NCBI GenBank assembly: GCA_000980495.1
Contig: LARN01000035.1
Coordinates: 1 to 14,948 of the forward strand
DNA length: 14,948 bases
DNA from: Acinetobacter sp. N54.MGS-139
Lineage (GTDB): Bacteria; Pseudomonadota; Gammaproteobacteria; Burkholderiales; Burkholderiaceae_F
Direction of reading: 5' to 3'
Positions 5,744 through 12,449 of the stretch are shown here, in pieces. The notes beneath the pieces were generated by a model. The model saw only the letters and a list, made by a program, of their open reading frames with translations. It was not told where the DNA came from and made no database searches. Position 1 is the first letter of the stretch. Every line of letters begins with the position of its first letter. A program made the position numbers and the translations under genes.

Positions 5744-7039
5744 CTAGCGATGATGGATGTGATAGTGATAGAAGCGATCGAGCAAATGAAGAACCTTTTC
5801 GTAGTCTTCCTGCGAAAGGTTGGGATCATTGCGCAAGACTGTCAACGGGTCATGAATGAATTTCTTCATGAGGCCGTGAGACATGGCTTCTAAAATTTCG
5901 TTGGCGTCGCCGCCTTTTTGAATGGCTTTTTTGGCTTTTTCAAGTTCCATCAAGCGGAGGGCGTCAGCTCGTTCCTGAAGACTCAGAATTTGAGGGATGG
6001 AGGAGCGCGTTGTCATCCAGCACTTAAATTCATCGACTTTGGTTTCGATGAGTCGGTCTGCCTGCTCGACGGCAGCCTTACGTCCCTGAATACCCGATTG
6101 AACGACTTTTCCGAGATCGTCCACGGTGTAAACGTAAACTTCGTCTAAATCGTCCACTTCGCGTTCAATGTCTCTGGGGACCGCAAGGTCGATCATGAAG
6201 ATTGGACGATGCTTGCGGCGCTTCAGTGCACTTTGAACCATGCCGAGACCGATGATGGGAAGCGTGCTGGCCGTGCAAGTGATCAGAATGTCGTACTCCG
6301 GAAGAATTTCCGGGAGGTCGACGAGTCCGACAGCTTTTGCGCCGATCGTTTCGGCCAAAGCCGCAGCTCTGGCGACGGTGCGGTTTGCGACGGCAACGTT
6401 TTTCGGTTTTTGCGCACAGAAATGAGCGGCACAGAGCTCAATCATTTCCCCGGCACCGACAAACAAGATGTTGGAGTTTTCTAAAGAACCGAAGATGCTT
6501 GAAGCGACACGGACGCCTGCTGCAGCCAAGGATACGGAGTGAGCGCCGATCTCGGTTTTAGAACGGACTTCTTTGGCGACCGCAAATGTCTTTTGAAAAA
6601 GATAGTTCAGAAAAACGCCCAGTCCATGATTTTTCTGAGCTGTTTTCACAGCCTTTTTCATTTGACCGACGATCTGAGTTTCGCCGAGCACCATCGAATC
6701 CAGGCCGGAGGCGACTCTGAAGGCGTGGCGAGCGGCGTCGTCATTTAAGAACACATAGAGGTGTTCTTCAAGTTCATTGAACTTCACGCCTTTGCTTTCA
6801 GCCAAGAATTCTTTCAGTTTTTTGGAGGCAAGTTCGGAGTCTTCAGCCGCACAATAAATTTCCGTGCGGTTACAGGTCGATAAGATCGCGACCTCTTTGA
6901 TACCGCCGCCGGCAGAATTTCCGAGCATGGCTCGAATCTTTTGGTTTGCGGTATCCAGCTCTTCAGAAGAAAAAGCAACCTTCTCTCTCAAGGCGAGAGG
7001 AGCAGTGTTATGGTTCAATCCCAGGGCGAAAAGATTCAT
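5744..7039 (-). CDS. hemA: Glutamyl-tRNA reductase
   Basis: This enzyme reduces glutamyl-tRNA(Glu) with NADPH to glutamate-1-semialdehyde, the first committed step of the C5 route to heme and other tetrapyrroles. The 431 residues contain the N-terminal catalytic domain with FALGLNHNTAPLALREK and STCNRTEIYC (nucleophilic Cys at position 56). The segment ASGLDSMVLGETQIVGQ follows, then the NADPH-binding loop NILFVGAGEMIELCAAHF, VANRT, and a helical dimerisation domain. The C-terminus ends FYHYHIHHR, a His/Tyr-rich tail. The ATG at 7039 has only a weak AGAAAG ribosome site, as often seen for this regulated enzyme. It is the first gene of a hemA-prfA-prmC series, although a terminator follows it. 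Confidence 0.97.
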   Translation of the reverse strand: MNLFALGLNHNTAPLALREKVAFSSEELDTANQKIRAMLGNSAGGGIKEVAILSTCNRTEIYCAAEDSELASKKLKEFLAESKGVKFNELEEHLYVFLNDDAARHAFRVASGLDSMVLGETQIVGQMKKAVKTAQKNHGLGVFLNYLFQKTFAVAKEVRSKTEIGAHSVSLAAAGVRVASSIFGSLENSNILFVGAGEMIELCAAHFCAQKPKNVAVANRTVARAAALAETIGAKAVGLVDLPEILPEYDILITCTASTLPIIGLGMVQSALKRRKHRPIFMIDLAVPRDIEREVDDLDEVYVYTVDDLGKVVQSGIQGRKAAVEQADRLIETKVDEFKCWMTTRSSIPQILSLQERADALRLMELEKAKKAIQKGGDANEILEAMSHGLMKKFIHDPLTVLRNDPNLSQEDYEKVLHLLDRFYHYHIHHR

Positions 7040-7100
7040 CTTTCTATTGTGTCCAACAGCGCCGCTTATCGGGCGGCCTGACTAAAATAAGTCGGACCAT

Positions 7101-7129
7101 TTGCGCAGCTTAGTTATTAATATTAAAAA
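7101..7129 (+). promoter_or_regulatory. Possible promoter of the DUF697-like gene
   Basis: TTGCGC (7101-7106), a 17-base spacer and TAAAAA (7124-7129) would start transcription near 7136. The region is AT-rich and is shared with the divergent hemA upstream area. I saw no good box for hemA on the other strand. Confidence 0.35.
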
Positions 7130-7179
7130 TAGAGCATTATTTATGCCTTAAGTTTAGTCGCTTAGGCAAGGATGAGAGT

Positions 7180-7734
7180 ATGAGGGCTTTGACCATCTTT
7201 AAACAGAAGGATTTACCTGCAGAGACAAAATTGAAGGAAATACCTCCGGATGAGCAGGCCATCCTCGACTGTATCGCTCGTACAAAAAAGTTTGTAACTC
7301 AGCGTGCCTTAGTGACCGCAGGAGCAAGTGCCATTCCGATACCCGGCATCAATGTAACGGTGGACGTGACGATGCTGATGTCCATCCTCAATTTCATTAA
7401 TCAGGAATTCGGGCTCACGCCTCAGCAAATTCAGCATCTTTCGACGGACAAACAGGTTCAGCTCTTTCAGATGATCACCGTGACAGGAAGCGCCTGGGCC
7501 GGAAAGCTGATTACAAAGTCTTTAGTTCTTGCCGTTCTTAAAAAGCTGAGTATCCAAATGACGGCCGCACAAGCGGCCAAGTGGGTGCCGATCGCCGGCC
7601 AGGTTGCGGCCGCCGGTCTCTCCTTTGCAGCCTTGAAGTGGATCGGAAATCAGCACATTCAAGACTGCGCCAGAATTGCCAGGCTATTTAACGAGGAAGG
7701 GTGCCCGCGTTCGCAGACTGAGGGTCGAATTTAG
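7180..7734 (+). CDS. DUF697-like membrane-associated protein of unknown function
   Basis: It has 184 residues. A charged N-terminal part (1-40) leads to ALVTAGASAIPIPGI and NVTVDVTMLMSILNFI (about 44-74), a hydrophobic region with the IPIPGxN turn. A middle helical part and a second hydrophobic stretch, WVPIAGQVAAAGLSFAALKW, follow at about 140-160. This pattern of a Pro-rich hydrophobic hairpin early and a glycine-rich VPxxGQ hydrophobic helix late resembles the DUF697 domain (YcjF-type, some attached to GTPases). No GTPase is present here. There is no signal peptide, so the protein is probably inner-membrane associated. AAGGA lies 7 bases before the ATG. The last 47 bases overlap the end of the convergent lipoprotein gene. 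Function is unknown; the family assignment is from memory of the pattern. Confidence 0.75.
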   Translation: MRALTIFKQKDLPAETKLKEIPPDEQAILDCIARTKKFVTQRALVTAGASAIPIPGINVTVDVTMLMSILNFINQEFGLTPQQIQHLSTDKQVQLFQMITVTGSAWAGKLITKSLVLAVLKKLSIQMTAAQAAKWVPIAGQVAAAGLSFAALKWIGNQHIQDCARIARLFNEEGCPRSQTEGRI

Positions 7735-8455
7735 CCGCAGGCTGAATTTGGTAATTCGGCATGCTGACCGGAATCAGAAAGCCGTTGTTCAAAATTGCCT
7801 GAAGCACCATTCCGACGTACTCCTGCAGCGTCTGAGTGATCGGTGCTTGGTCGCTTACCGTAGAGAAAGCGCCCGTCCACAAAACTGCGCCGGTTTTAAC
7901 ACTGACGAGTTCGGTATTGGACTCGATGATGTTTTGCTGAGTGATGGAGGGCGGGATTGCCCAGCCGCCCCAGAATGGATCTGGTCCGAAAGGACCGCCC
8001 CAAGGCCCGGGACCCCAGAAAGGATCAGGCCCCCATGTCATTCCCGGATCGTAAATCACATTAGTTTTGGTACCCGTCTGGTGGATCGCCAAAACATTGC
8101 TCGCCTTAGCCAATTTGGCGGCACTGAACAGAGCAGTGTAATTTAGGCCGCCTCCCAGGATCGTCAGATTCGAGGCCTGAGGAATAGCGCGGTAACTCGG
8201 TGTGCTCGGGATGCCGTGCAGTGCCAAGACATTGCATGCGATGTCCTCGAAAATCCGGCGGTTCGTCGGATTCTCAACGACGGCAGCGACGAGAAGGCCG
8301 GTGATGGTCTTTTGTTCGAAGGTGGCTGCCGGATCAACCCATTGAGAGGTTAATTGGGTCGGATTGTTGTTTTCCGGCCCGACGGCACAGCCGCTTAGCG
8401 CAAGCAGCGAAATTCCCGAAAACAAGAGCCCCGCGATTAATTTTCGAACTGACAT
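7688..8455 (-). CDS. Putative outer-membrane lipoprotein with Trp/Gly/Pro-rich repeat
   Basis: It has 255 residues. The first 23 are a lipoprotein signal peptide with lipobox LSGC (Cys at about 23), followed by AVGPE without Asp at +2, which suggests outer-membrane sorting. The body (40-130, 170-250) has mixed alpha/beta character with WVDPAATFEQKTITGLLV, ENPTNRRIFEDIA and ASNVLAIH, resembling small proteobacterial lipoproteins of unknown function. Residues about 136-168 carry an unusual stretch with WGPDPFW, WGPGPWGG and FGPDPFWGGW, a near-repeat of (W/F)GPDPFWG. AGGAG lies 9 bases before the ATG at 8455. It is downstream of the cation exporter on the same strand with a 90-base gap, so co-transcription is possible. 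I cannot assign a function. Confidence 0.8.
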   Translation of the reverse strand: MSVRKLIAGLLFSGISLLALSGCAVGPENNNPTQLTSQWVDPAATFEQKTITGLLVAAVVENPTNRRIFEDIACNVLALHGIPSTPSYRAIPQASNLTILGGGLNYTALFSAAKLAKASNVLAIHQTGTKTNVIYDPGMTWGPDPFWGPGPWGGPFGPDPFWGGWAIPPSITQQNIIESNTELVSVKTGAVLWTGAFSTVSDQAPITQTLQEYVGMVLQAILNNGFLIPVSMPNYQIQPAAKFDPQSANAGTLPR

Positions 8456-8545
8456 AAGCTTGTGCTCCTATCTGTATCACACAGAAAGTTTACTCGTGGT
8501 GCGAAGAATCGTTCAGGTGCAAGTCTGAATTGAGACAAGCGCACA

Positions 8546-9124
8546 CTATAGCTCGGTCGGCGTGTATTCAAACGCTGCTAGGATACCGATCGCAGCGAAC
8601 AAGACTGCAGAGGCAATGCGGACGAGCTTGACCGGAACCTTCTGAGCGAGTTTGTCGCCGATCCAAACTGCAGGTACGTCAGCAATCAGCATGCCGATCG
8701 TGGTACCGATCACCACGAGAACCGGAGCGGCGTATTTGACGGTAAGCGCGACGGTTGCAATCTGAGTTTTATCGCCCATTTCTGCCAAGAAGAAGGTGAT
8801 AAAGGTTACGCCGAAAACTCCGAATCGCATGGAGTGGTTTTTCAGCGCATCGTCATCGCCTTTGTCCGGAATAAGAATCCATGCCGCCATGGCGAGGAAC
8901 GAACCTACAATGATCCATTTAATCACTTCGGGGCTGAAGGCGTGGGTAATCCATGCGCCGAGCGCGCTGGCAAGAGAGTGATTAAAGATCGTCGCGACCA
9001 AAATGCCAAGAATAATCGGCGTGGGCTTTTTGAACCGAGAAGCGAGAAGGAAAGCAAGGAGCTGTGTTTTGTCGCCCATTTCAGCAAGGGCAACGGCTCC
9101 GATGGCAACGAGGATGGCTTCCAT
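8546..9124 (-). CDS. GDT1/TMEM165 (UPF0016) family cation exporter, probably Mn2+
   Basis: Members of this family move Mn2+ or Ca2+ across membranes; bacterial ones protect against excess manganese. The 192 residues form six predicted membrane helices in two similar halves. Each half has the signature motif: AEMGDKTQLLAFLLASRFKK early and AEMGDKTQIATVALTVKY in the second half, where the acidic residue and GDKT bind the cation. Helix 1 opens MEAILVAIGAVALAE. I chose the ATG at 9124 because GGAG sits 7 bases upstream and the family starts with this helix. An in-frame ATG at 9202 would add 26 residues, but they are encoded by riboswitch RNA. The Mn2+ riboswitch directly upstream strongly supports a role in manganese export. 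Substrate is inferred from that context. Confidence 0.92.
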   Translation of the reverse strand: MEAILVAIGAVALAEMGDKTQLLAFLLASRFKKPTPIILGILVATIFNHSLASALGAWITHAFSPEVIKWIIVGSFLAMAAWILIPDKGDDDALKNHSMRFGVFGVTFITFFLAEMGDKTQIATVALTVKYAAPVLVVIGTTIGMLIADVPAVWIGDKLAQKVPVKLVRIASAVLFAAIGILAAFEYTPTEL

Positions 9125-9173
9125 GGATTTTCTCCAATCCGGCAAAGACACAATGAGCCCTCGGCGCGCCGGA
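9125..9173 (-). promoter_or_regulatory. Expression platform of the riboswitch, with ribosome site in a hairpin
   Basis: Between aptamer and start codon the RNA can form GGATT-GGAGAA-AATCC (9140-9136/9129-9125), a 5-bp hairpin with the Shine-Dalgarno GGAG in its loop. Alternatively it can form TCCGGC (9173-9168) with GCCGGA (9143-9138). The two pairings share GGA and exclude each other, which fits translational control. This is inferred by eye only. Confidence 0.45.
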
Positions 9174-9175
9174 AG

Positions 9176-9278
9176 CGTCCAAAGGTTCATCGGTCTCGCC
9201 AAGCGCAGGACTGCGCCGGAACTGCCATGGCTTTGCCAAGTTTGTTGACAGTCCCCAGGAGGCTACTCCCCGAGTTAG
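9176..9278 (-). promoter_or_regulatory. yybP-ykoY (Mn2+) riboswitch aptamer
   Basis: Reading the minus strand, the RNA starts CTCGGGGAGTAGCC (GGGGAGTAGCC at 9271-9261), the hallmark of this class. It continues with TGTCAACAAACTTGGC and a variable hairpin (GGCGCAGTCCTGCGCTT, with GCGCAG/CTGCGC). It closes with GGCGAGACCGATGA then ACCTTTGG near 9186-9178, matching the conserved GAGACC...CCTTTG end. Known members sense Mn2+ and control exporters such as MntP and GDT1/UPF0016 proteins, which is the gene downstream. No ligand test or covariance-model score is available here. Confidence 0.85.
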
Positions 9279-9316
9279 AAAAAAATTGAGCCCGAGGCTT
9301 TCAGCATCGGGCTCAA
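9279..9316 (-). terminator. Intrinsic terminator after the tRNA-Phe pair
   Basis: TTGAGCCCGA and TCGGGCTCAA form a perfect 10-bp stem (9316-9307/9295-9286 on the minus strand) with an 11-base loop, followed by seven T. It ends the tRNA-Phe transcript and abuts the riboswitch, only 7 bases before its conserved GGGGAGTAGCC. Confidence 0.88.
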
Positions 9317-9323
9317 AGAATTC

Positions 9324-9399
<76 letters not shown>

Positions 9400-9420
9400 G
9401 TCTCGTAACCGAGAAGACGA

Positions 9421-9449
9421 AATATACAGGAGTTTTTCTAAATGCGCAA
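9421..9449 (-). promoter_or_regulatory. Predicted promoter of the downstream tRNA-Phe gene
   Basis: On the minus strand TTGCGC (9449-9444), a 17-base spacer and TATATT (9426-9421) end 21 bases before the tRNA. Both boxes and spacing are good. The CCTGTATA around the -10 box recurs at the same distance before the other tRNA-Phe copy. Confidence 0.6.
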
Positions 9450-9484
9450 CTGAATGTCGGAAAATTCAGCGCCAAGAAAAATTC

Positions 9485-9560
9485 TGGTGGCTAGAGGCGG
9501 AATCGAACCACCGACACACGGATTTTCAATCCGTTGCTCTACCAACTGAGCTATCTAGCC
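9485..9560 (-). tRNA. tRNA-Phe (anticodon GAA), upstream copy
   Basis: It is a 76-base cloverleaf with encoded CCA and the same stems as the 9324-9399 copy; its anticodon loop TTGAAAA carries U at position 32. No terminator is seen in the 85 bases between the copies, so both may be made from one transcript as well as from separate promoters. Confidence 0.96.
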
Positions 9561-9581
9561 GTCTCTCAATCGAGAAGCAGC

Positions 9582-9610
9582 ACTATACAGGACTTTTAAA
9601 GAAAAATCTC
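9582..9610 (-). promoter_or_regulatory. Possible promoter of the upstream tRNA-Phe gene
   Basis: TATAGT (9587-9582 on the minus strand) lies 21 bases before the tRNA within CCTGTATAGT, at the same place as in the other copy. The -35 region (GAGATT at 17 bases) is poor. Confidence 0.4.
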
Positions 9611-9728
9611 GCGGGGATTCTGAGGAAAAGCACGTATCGTCCCCAAAAGGTCCGTAATACTGAAATAATGTGTCGATTCCTGAAGGAAATAAAATACTTT
9701 TTTCTTGTTTCAAACACCGGAGTTTCGA

Positions 9729-10541
9729 ATGAATTGCAAAAAGCGTCTCTGTGCGGCCCTCTTAGCATTGATGCCGTTTACCGCCTTTTCTCAAACAGCC
9801 GTTAACGCTCCTGCAGCACCCGTCGTCACGGCAGCAGATAAGTCGGTTACGAACGCCCCTGCAGCAGCTGTCCAGGATAAAAAACAAATTTGTGACACAT
9901 TGAAAAAAACATTCCAAGGGAAGCTCGGTATTCCGGTCGAGTCGGTTTCGGTTACGCCTGTTAAAGGTGTTTATGAAGTGGTAGCGCAGAATGAAATTAT
10001 GTATTCGGACGCTACTGCCGATCACATCATTGTTGGCCAGCTGTTTGAAACAAAGACGCAGAGAAACCTGACGGCAGAAACGAAAGATCGACTCAGCCGC
10101 ATTGATTTCACCAAGCTTCCGCTTGCGGATGCTATCAAAATCGTTAACGGTACAGGTGCTCGTCAGATTGCTGTTTTCTCCGATCCGAACTGCTCTTTCT
10201 GCCGCAAACTTGAGGCAAGTTTGAAAGAAATGAAGGATGTCACGATTTACACATTCCTCTATCCGGTGATTCGACCTTCCTCTTTGGCCGAAAGTCAGAA
10301 TATTTGGTGTGCCAAGGATAAGGGCGCTGCCTGGAGAGCTCGCATGCTCGACGGCGTGCAGGCGCCGGCCAAGAGTGCTAATTGCGATGTCTCTGCGATT
10401 GAGCGCAATATCGCCTTAGGCAGCAAGCTCGGCGTGACGGGTACTCCGACCGTCTTTGTTCCGAGCGGCCAAAGAGCCCCGGGCGCCGTGAGCATTGAAT
10501 ACCTGGAGAACATGCTTGCTAAAGATAAACTCTCGGAATGA
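9729..10541 (+). CDS. dsbC: Thiol:disulfide interchange protein DsbC (periplasmic disulfide isomerase)
   Basis: DsbC reshuffles wrong disulfides in periplasmic proteins and is kept reduced by DsbD. The 270 residues start with a signal peptide (MNCKKRLCAALLALMPFTAF, cleavage near AFS-QT). An Ala/Pro-rich linker with two similar units (AVNAPAAPV, VTNAPAAAV) follows at 22-48, then the N-terminal dimerisation domain (about 52-115). The thioredoxin-fold catalytic domain has FSDPNCSFCRK (CSFC, Cys155 and Cys158), cis-Pro loop GVTGTPT, and an extra Cys pair (IWCAKDK, SANCDV) like the structural disulfide of E. coli DsbC. CSFC replaces the CGYC of E. coli. The ATG at 9729 has CGGAG 6 bases upstream; an in-frame TTG at 9705 is less likely. 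A related protein is encoded next. Confidence 0.93.
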   Translation: MNCKKRLCAALLALMPFTAFSQTAVNAPAAPVVTAADKSVTNAPAAAVQDKKQICDTLKKTFQGKLGIPVESVSVTPVKGVYEVVAQNEIMYSDATADHIIVGQLFETKTQRNLTAETKDRLSRIDFTKLPLADAIKIVNGTGARQIAVFSDPNCSFCRKLEASLKEMKDVTIYTFLYPVIRPSSLAESQNIWCAKDKGAAWRARMLDGVQAPAKSANCDVSAIERNIALGSKLGVTGTPTVFVPSGQRAPGAVSIEYLENMLAKDKLSE

Positions 10542-10552
10542 GTTGGTTTTTC

Positions 10553-10580
10553 TTGGCCTCTCCATTGAGACTCGTATATT
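10553..10580 (+). promoter_or_regulatory. Possible promoter of the signal-less DsbC-like gene
   Basis: TTGGCC (10553-10558), a 16-base spacer and TATATT (10575-10580) lie in the 69-base gap after dsbC. If active, it would let the second gene be expressed separately. Confidence 0.4.
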
Positions 10581-10610
10581 TCAAGTTATCAATGTTGAGG
10601 AGAGAATCCG

Positions 10611-11096
10611 ATGACTAAAAAATTCCCGCTGACTAACTGGTCTGAGAAAAAGGCTTTTACGATCAAGCTTGGTGCAGTTAAAAAGTACCACATTGCTGTT
10701 TTTGCTGATCCGAATTGTCCGTGGTGCAAGCGTTTCTTCGAAGAAAACACGGACAAACTCAACGATTTGGAGATCTTTGTTTACTTAGCGCCGGTTCTTG
10801 GTGAAGACTCCGAGAAGCTGTCTGCTGAGATTTTGTCGGAAAAGGATCCTGCTGCAGCTTGGGCAGATTGGGTCATGAATGAGAATCGCCCGAAGGTAAA
10901 AGCAACCGAAGAGGCCAAAAACATTGTTGAAGACAACATGGAACTTTTGGAAAAATTGGGCATTGAAACCGTTCCGGCAATTTATTTGGCTGACGGCGAA
11001 GGTCCTTACGGGTTTATGACTGCCATGGAACTCATCTCCAAGATTGAGCAGGAAGGCGAAAAAGAAGACGAAGGTAAGGAGCCTAAAGAGCTTTAA
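10611..11096 (+). CDS. Signal-less DsbC-like thioredoxin-fold protein (CPWC)
   Basis: It has 161 residues with no signal peptide and no DsbC-type dimerisation domain; an in-frame stop 15 bases upstream rules out a longer N-terminus. After ~25 residues comes IAVFADPNCPWCKRFFEEN, close to the FSDPNCSFCRKLE of the neighbouring DsbC, with active-site CPWC (Cys36, Cys39). The helical insert with DPAAAWADWVMNE matches the DsbC/DsbG family, and the cis-Pro loop is GIETVPAIYLADG. The tail (about 145-161) is acidic and repetitive: EQEGEKEDEGKEPKEL. It is probably a cytoplasmic thiol oxidoreductase or chaperone derived from a DsbC-like catalytic domain. GGAGAG lies 6 bases before the ATG. Substrate is unknown; another export route cannot be excluded. 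Confidence 0.85.
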   Translation: MTKKFPLTNWSEKKAFTIKLGAVKKYHIAVFADPNCPWCKRFFEENTDKLNDLEIFVYLAPVLGEDSEKLSAEILSEKDPAAAWADWVMNENRPKVKATEEAKNIVEDNMELLEKLGIETVPAIYLADGEGPYGFMTAMELISKIEQEGEKEDEGKEPKEL

Positions 11097-11099
11097 GAC

Positions 11100-11121
11100 A
11101 AACGGCCGGATCCGGCCGTTT
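11100..11121. terminator. Palindromic bidirectional terminator between the DsbC-like gene and mltA
   Basis: A perfect 22-base palindrome begins AAACGGCCGGA at 11100 and mirrors itself to 11121. It lies 4 bases after one stop codon and 24 bases from the other, convergent, one. The T-tract is short (TTT) on either side. Confidence 0.65.
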
Positions 11122-11144
11122 CGCTTGATTAGGCTTGAGCGATA

Positions 11145-12335
11145 TTACAGGCTTTCCGGCGTTACACCGTTCGGTAAAAGGAGCCAGGCGCGAGCTTGGC
11201 TTTTTTGTCTGCCCGCGTTTTTGCCCGCTTCATCTCCGAATCCCCAGAAGAAGTCAAAGCGGATCGGACCTTTGATGGCGCCGCCCGTGTCCTGCGCGAC
11301 TACCGGCTTTGTGAAATTAAGGTTCGGATTGGTTTGAGAAACCGAAACCAGTACGGGTGTTCCCAGCGAAATGTATCTTCTGTCTACTGCAACCGAAGCT
11401 TTAGGCGTCAGGGGAAGGCCTTGGGCGCCGATCGGTCCCTCGTTCGGATCTCCGCCTTTCTTTTCTTTAAAGAAAACGAAGCTTTGGTTTTGGTTGAGCA
11501 GGGTGTCCACCTTATCCGGGTTGTTCTGTGCCCAAGCTCTTATGTTCTGCATGGACAATTCATGGCGCTTCAGATAGCCCTGATCGACAAGCCATGATCC
11601 CACGGCCTTGTACGGACGGCCGTTTTGATCGTCGTAGCCGACTCGAATCAGTTCGCCTTCTTCAGTCCGTAGTCTTCCGGACCCCTGAATTTGAAGGAAG
11701 AAGACGGCGACAGGATCGTCGCTCCAGGCGATGGAGTACTTGTCGAGGTCTTTACGAGCGACGATTTTTGCTCGAGTGTCGTAAGGGACGAGTTTTCTCC
11801 CTTGAATTTTTCCTCTTAAGCGCATGCCTTTGAGTTTCGGATAGGCCTCCGCTAAGTCAACAATGATTAAGTCGTCAGGCGTAGAGAGGATCGGGGTGGT
11901 GTGCCGCTCTGTTCGATGTTTCGAGACAGTAAGCAGAGGTTCGTAGTAGCCGGTCATGAGGCCGGTGTCAGAAACGGAATAAACGGTTCCGGTTTGTGTG
12001 CCGATTGTGCGTTTTTCGATTTTCCACGGAGTGAAATTATTTTTGAAGAACGCTTCCGCATTCTGAGCGTCTGTACCGGATGCTTTCGAGCAAGCTTCAG
12101 CCCAGGCTGTTTTGCGGTAAATCGAGCGGCAGGAAATCTTGAATGCAGATAACGCAGCTGCCCAATCCTCTTGCTCTGAAGAAGGAATGTCGGAGAAGGC
12201 AGAGATTTCAAAACGGACGCTTTCTTCCGTGGGTTCCGTAATCTCCTGAGGCTTTTGTTTATTGCTGGAGCAGCCGTTAAGCAATGCTAAGCAAATTAAA
12301 GCCGAAACAAGGGAAGCGATGCTGCGTTTGGTCAT
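11145..12335 (-). CDS. mltA: Membrane-bound lytic murein transglycosylase A
   Basis: MltA cleaves the MurNAc-GlcNAc bond of peptidoglycan, leaving a 1,6-anhydro end, and is anchored to the outer membrane by lipid. The 396 residues start with a lipoprotein signal peptide ending LLNGC (Cys at 22, Ser at +2). The MltA domain follows with GYYEPLLTVSKHRTERHTTP (about 128-147) and IAWSDDPVAVFFLQIQGSGR. The C-terminal 3D-type barrel has VVAQDTGGAIKGPIRFDFFW and GFGDEAG, and the Asp of AQDTGG (near 348) corresponds to the catalytic Asp308 of the E. coli enzyme. I chose the ATG at 12335 because AGGAGAG sits just upstream and it gives the signal peptide. The frame stays open to 12746, but that part is antisense to rpe. 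It is divergent from rpe and convergent with the DsbC-like gene. Confidence 0.96.
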   Translation of the reverse strand: MTKRSIASLVSALICLALLNGCSSNKQKPQEITEPTEESVRFEISAFSDIPSSEQEDWAAALSAFKISCRSIYRKTAWAEACSKASGTDAQNAEAFFKNNFTPWKIEKRTIGTQTGTVYSVSDTGLMTGYYEPLLTVSKHRTERHTTPILSTPDDLIIVDLAEAYPKLKGMRLRGKIQGRKLVPYDTRAKIVARKDLDKYSIAWSDDPVAVFFLQIQGSGRLRTEEGELIRVGYDDQNGRPYKAVGSWLVDQGYLKRHELSMQNIRAWAQNNPDKVDTLLNQNQSFVFFKEKKGGDPNEGPIGAQGLPLTPKASVAVDRRYISLGTPVLVSVSQTNPNLNFTKPVVAQDTGGAIKGPIRFDFFWGFGDEAGKNAGRQKSQARAWLLLPNGVTPESL

Positions 12336-12449
12336 AAATTCTCTCCTGCGAACGCCTGATTCTAGGACAAAATCAAATCGGTCATCTTTAGACGTCTTGC
12401 CATTCAAGGACGAGTCCCAAGTCTTTAAAATTGAAAGATGGAGGTCACA

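Noticed and set aside
9125..9202. Longer start of the GDT1-type exporter at 9202
   Set aside because: The added residues are encoded by riboswitch and expression-platform RNA; the start at 9124 has a good ribosome site and matches the family start.
8834..9289. 151-residue open frame on the plus strand opposite the exporter and riboswitch
   Set aside because: It mirrors the exporter gene and crosses the riboswitch and terminator; its composition is basic and random-looking.
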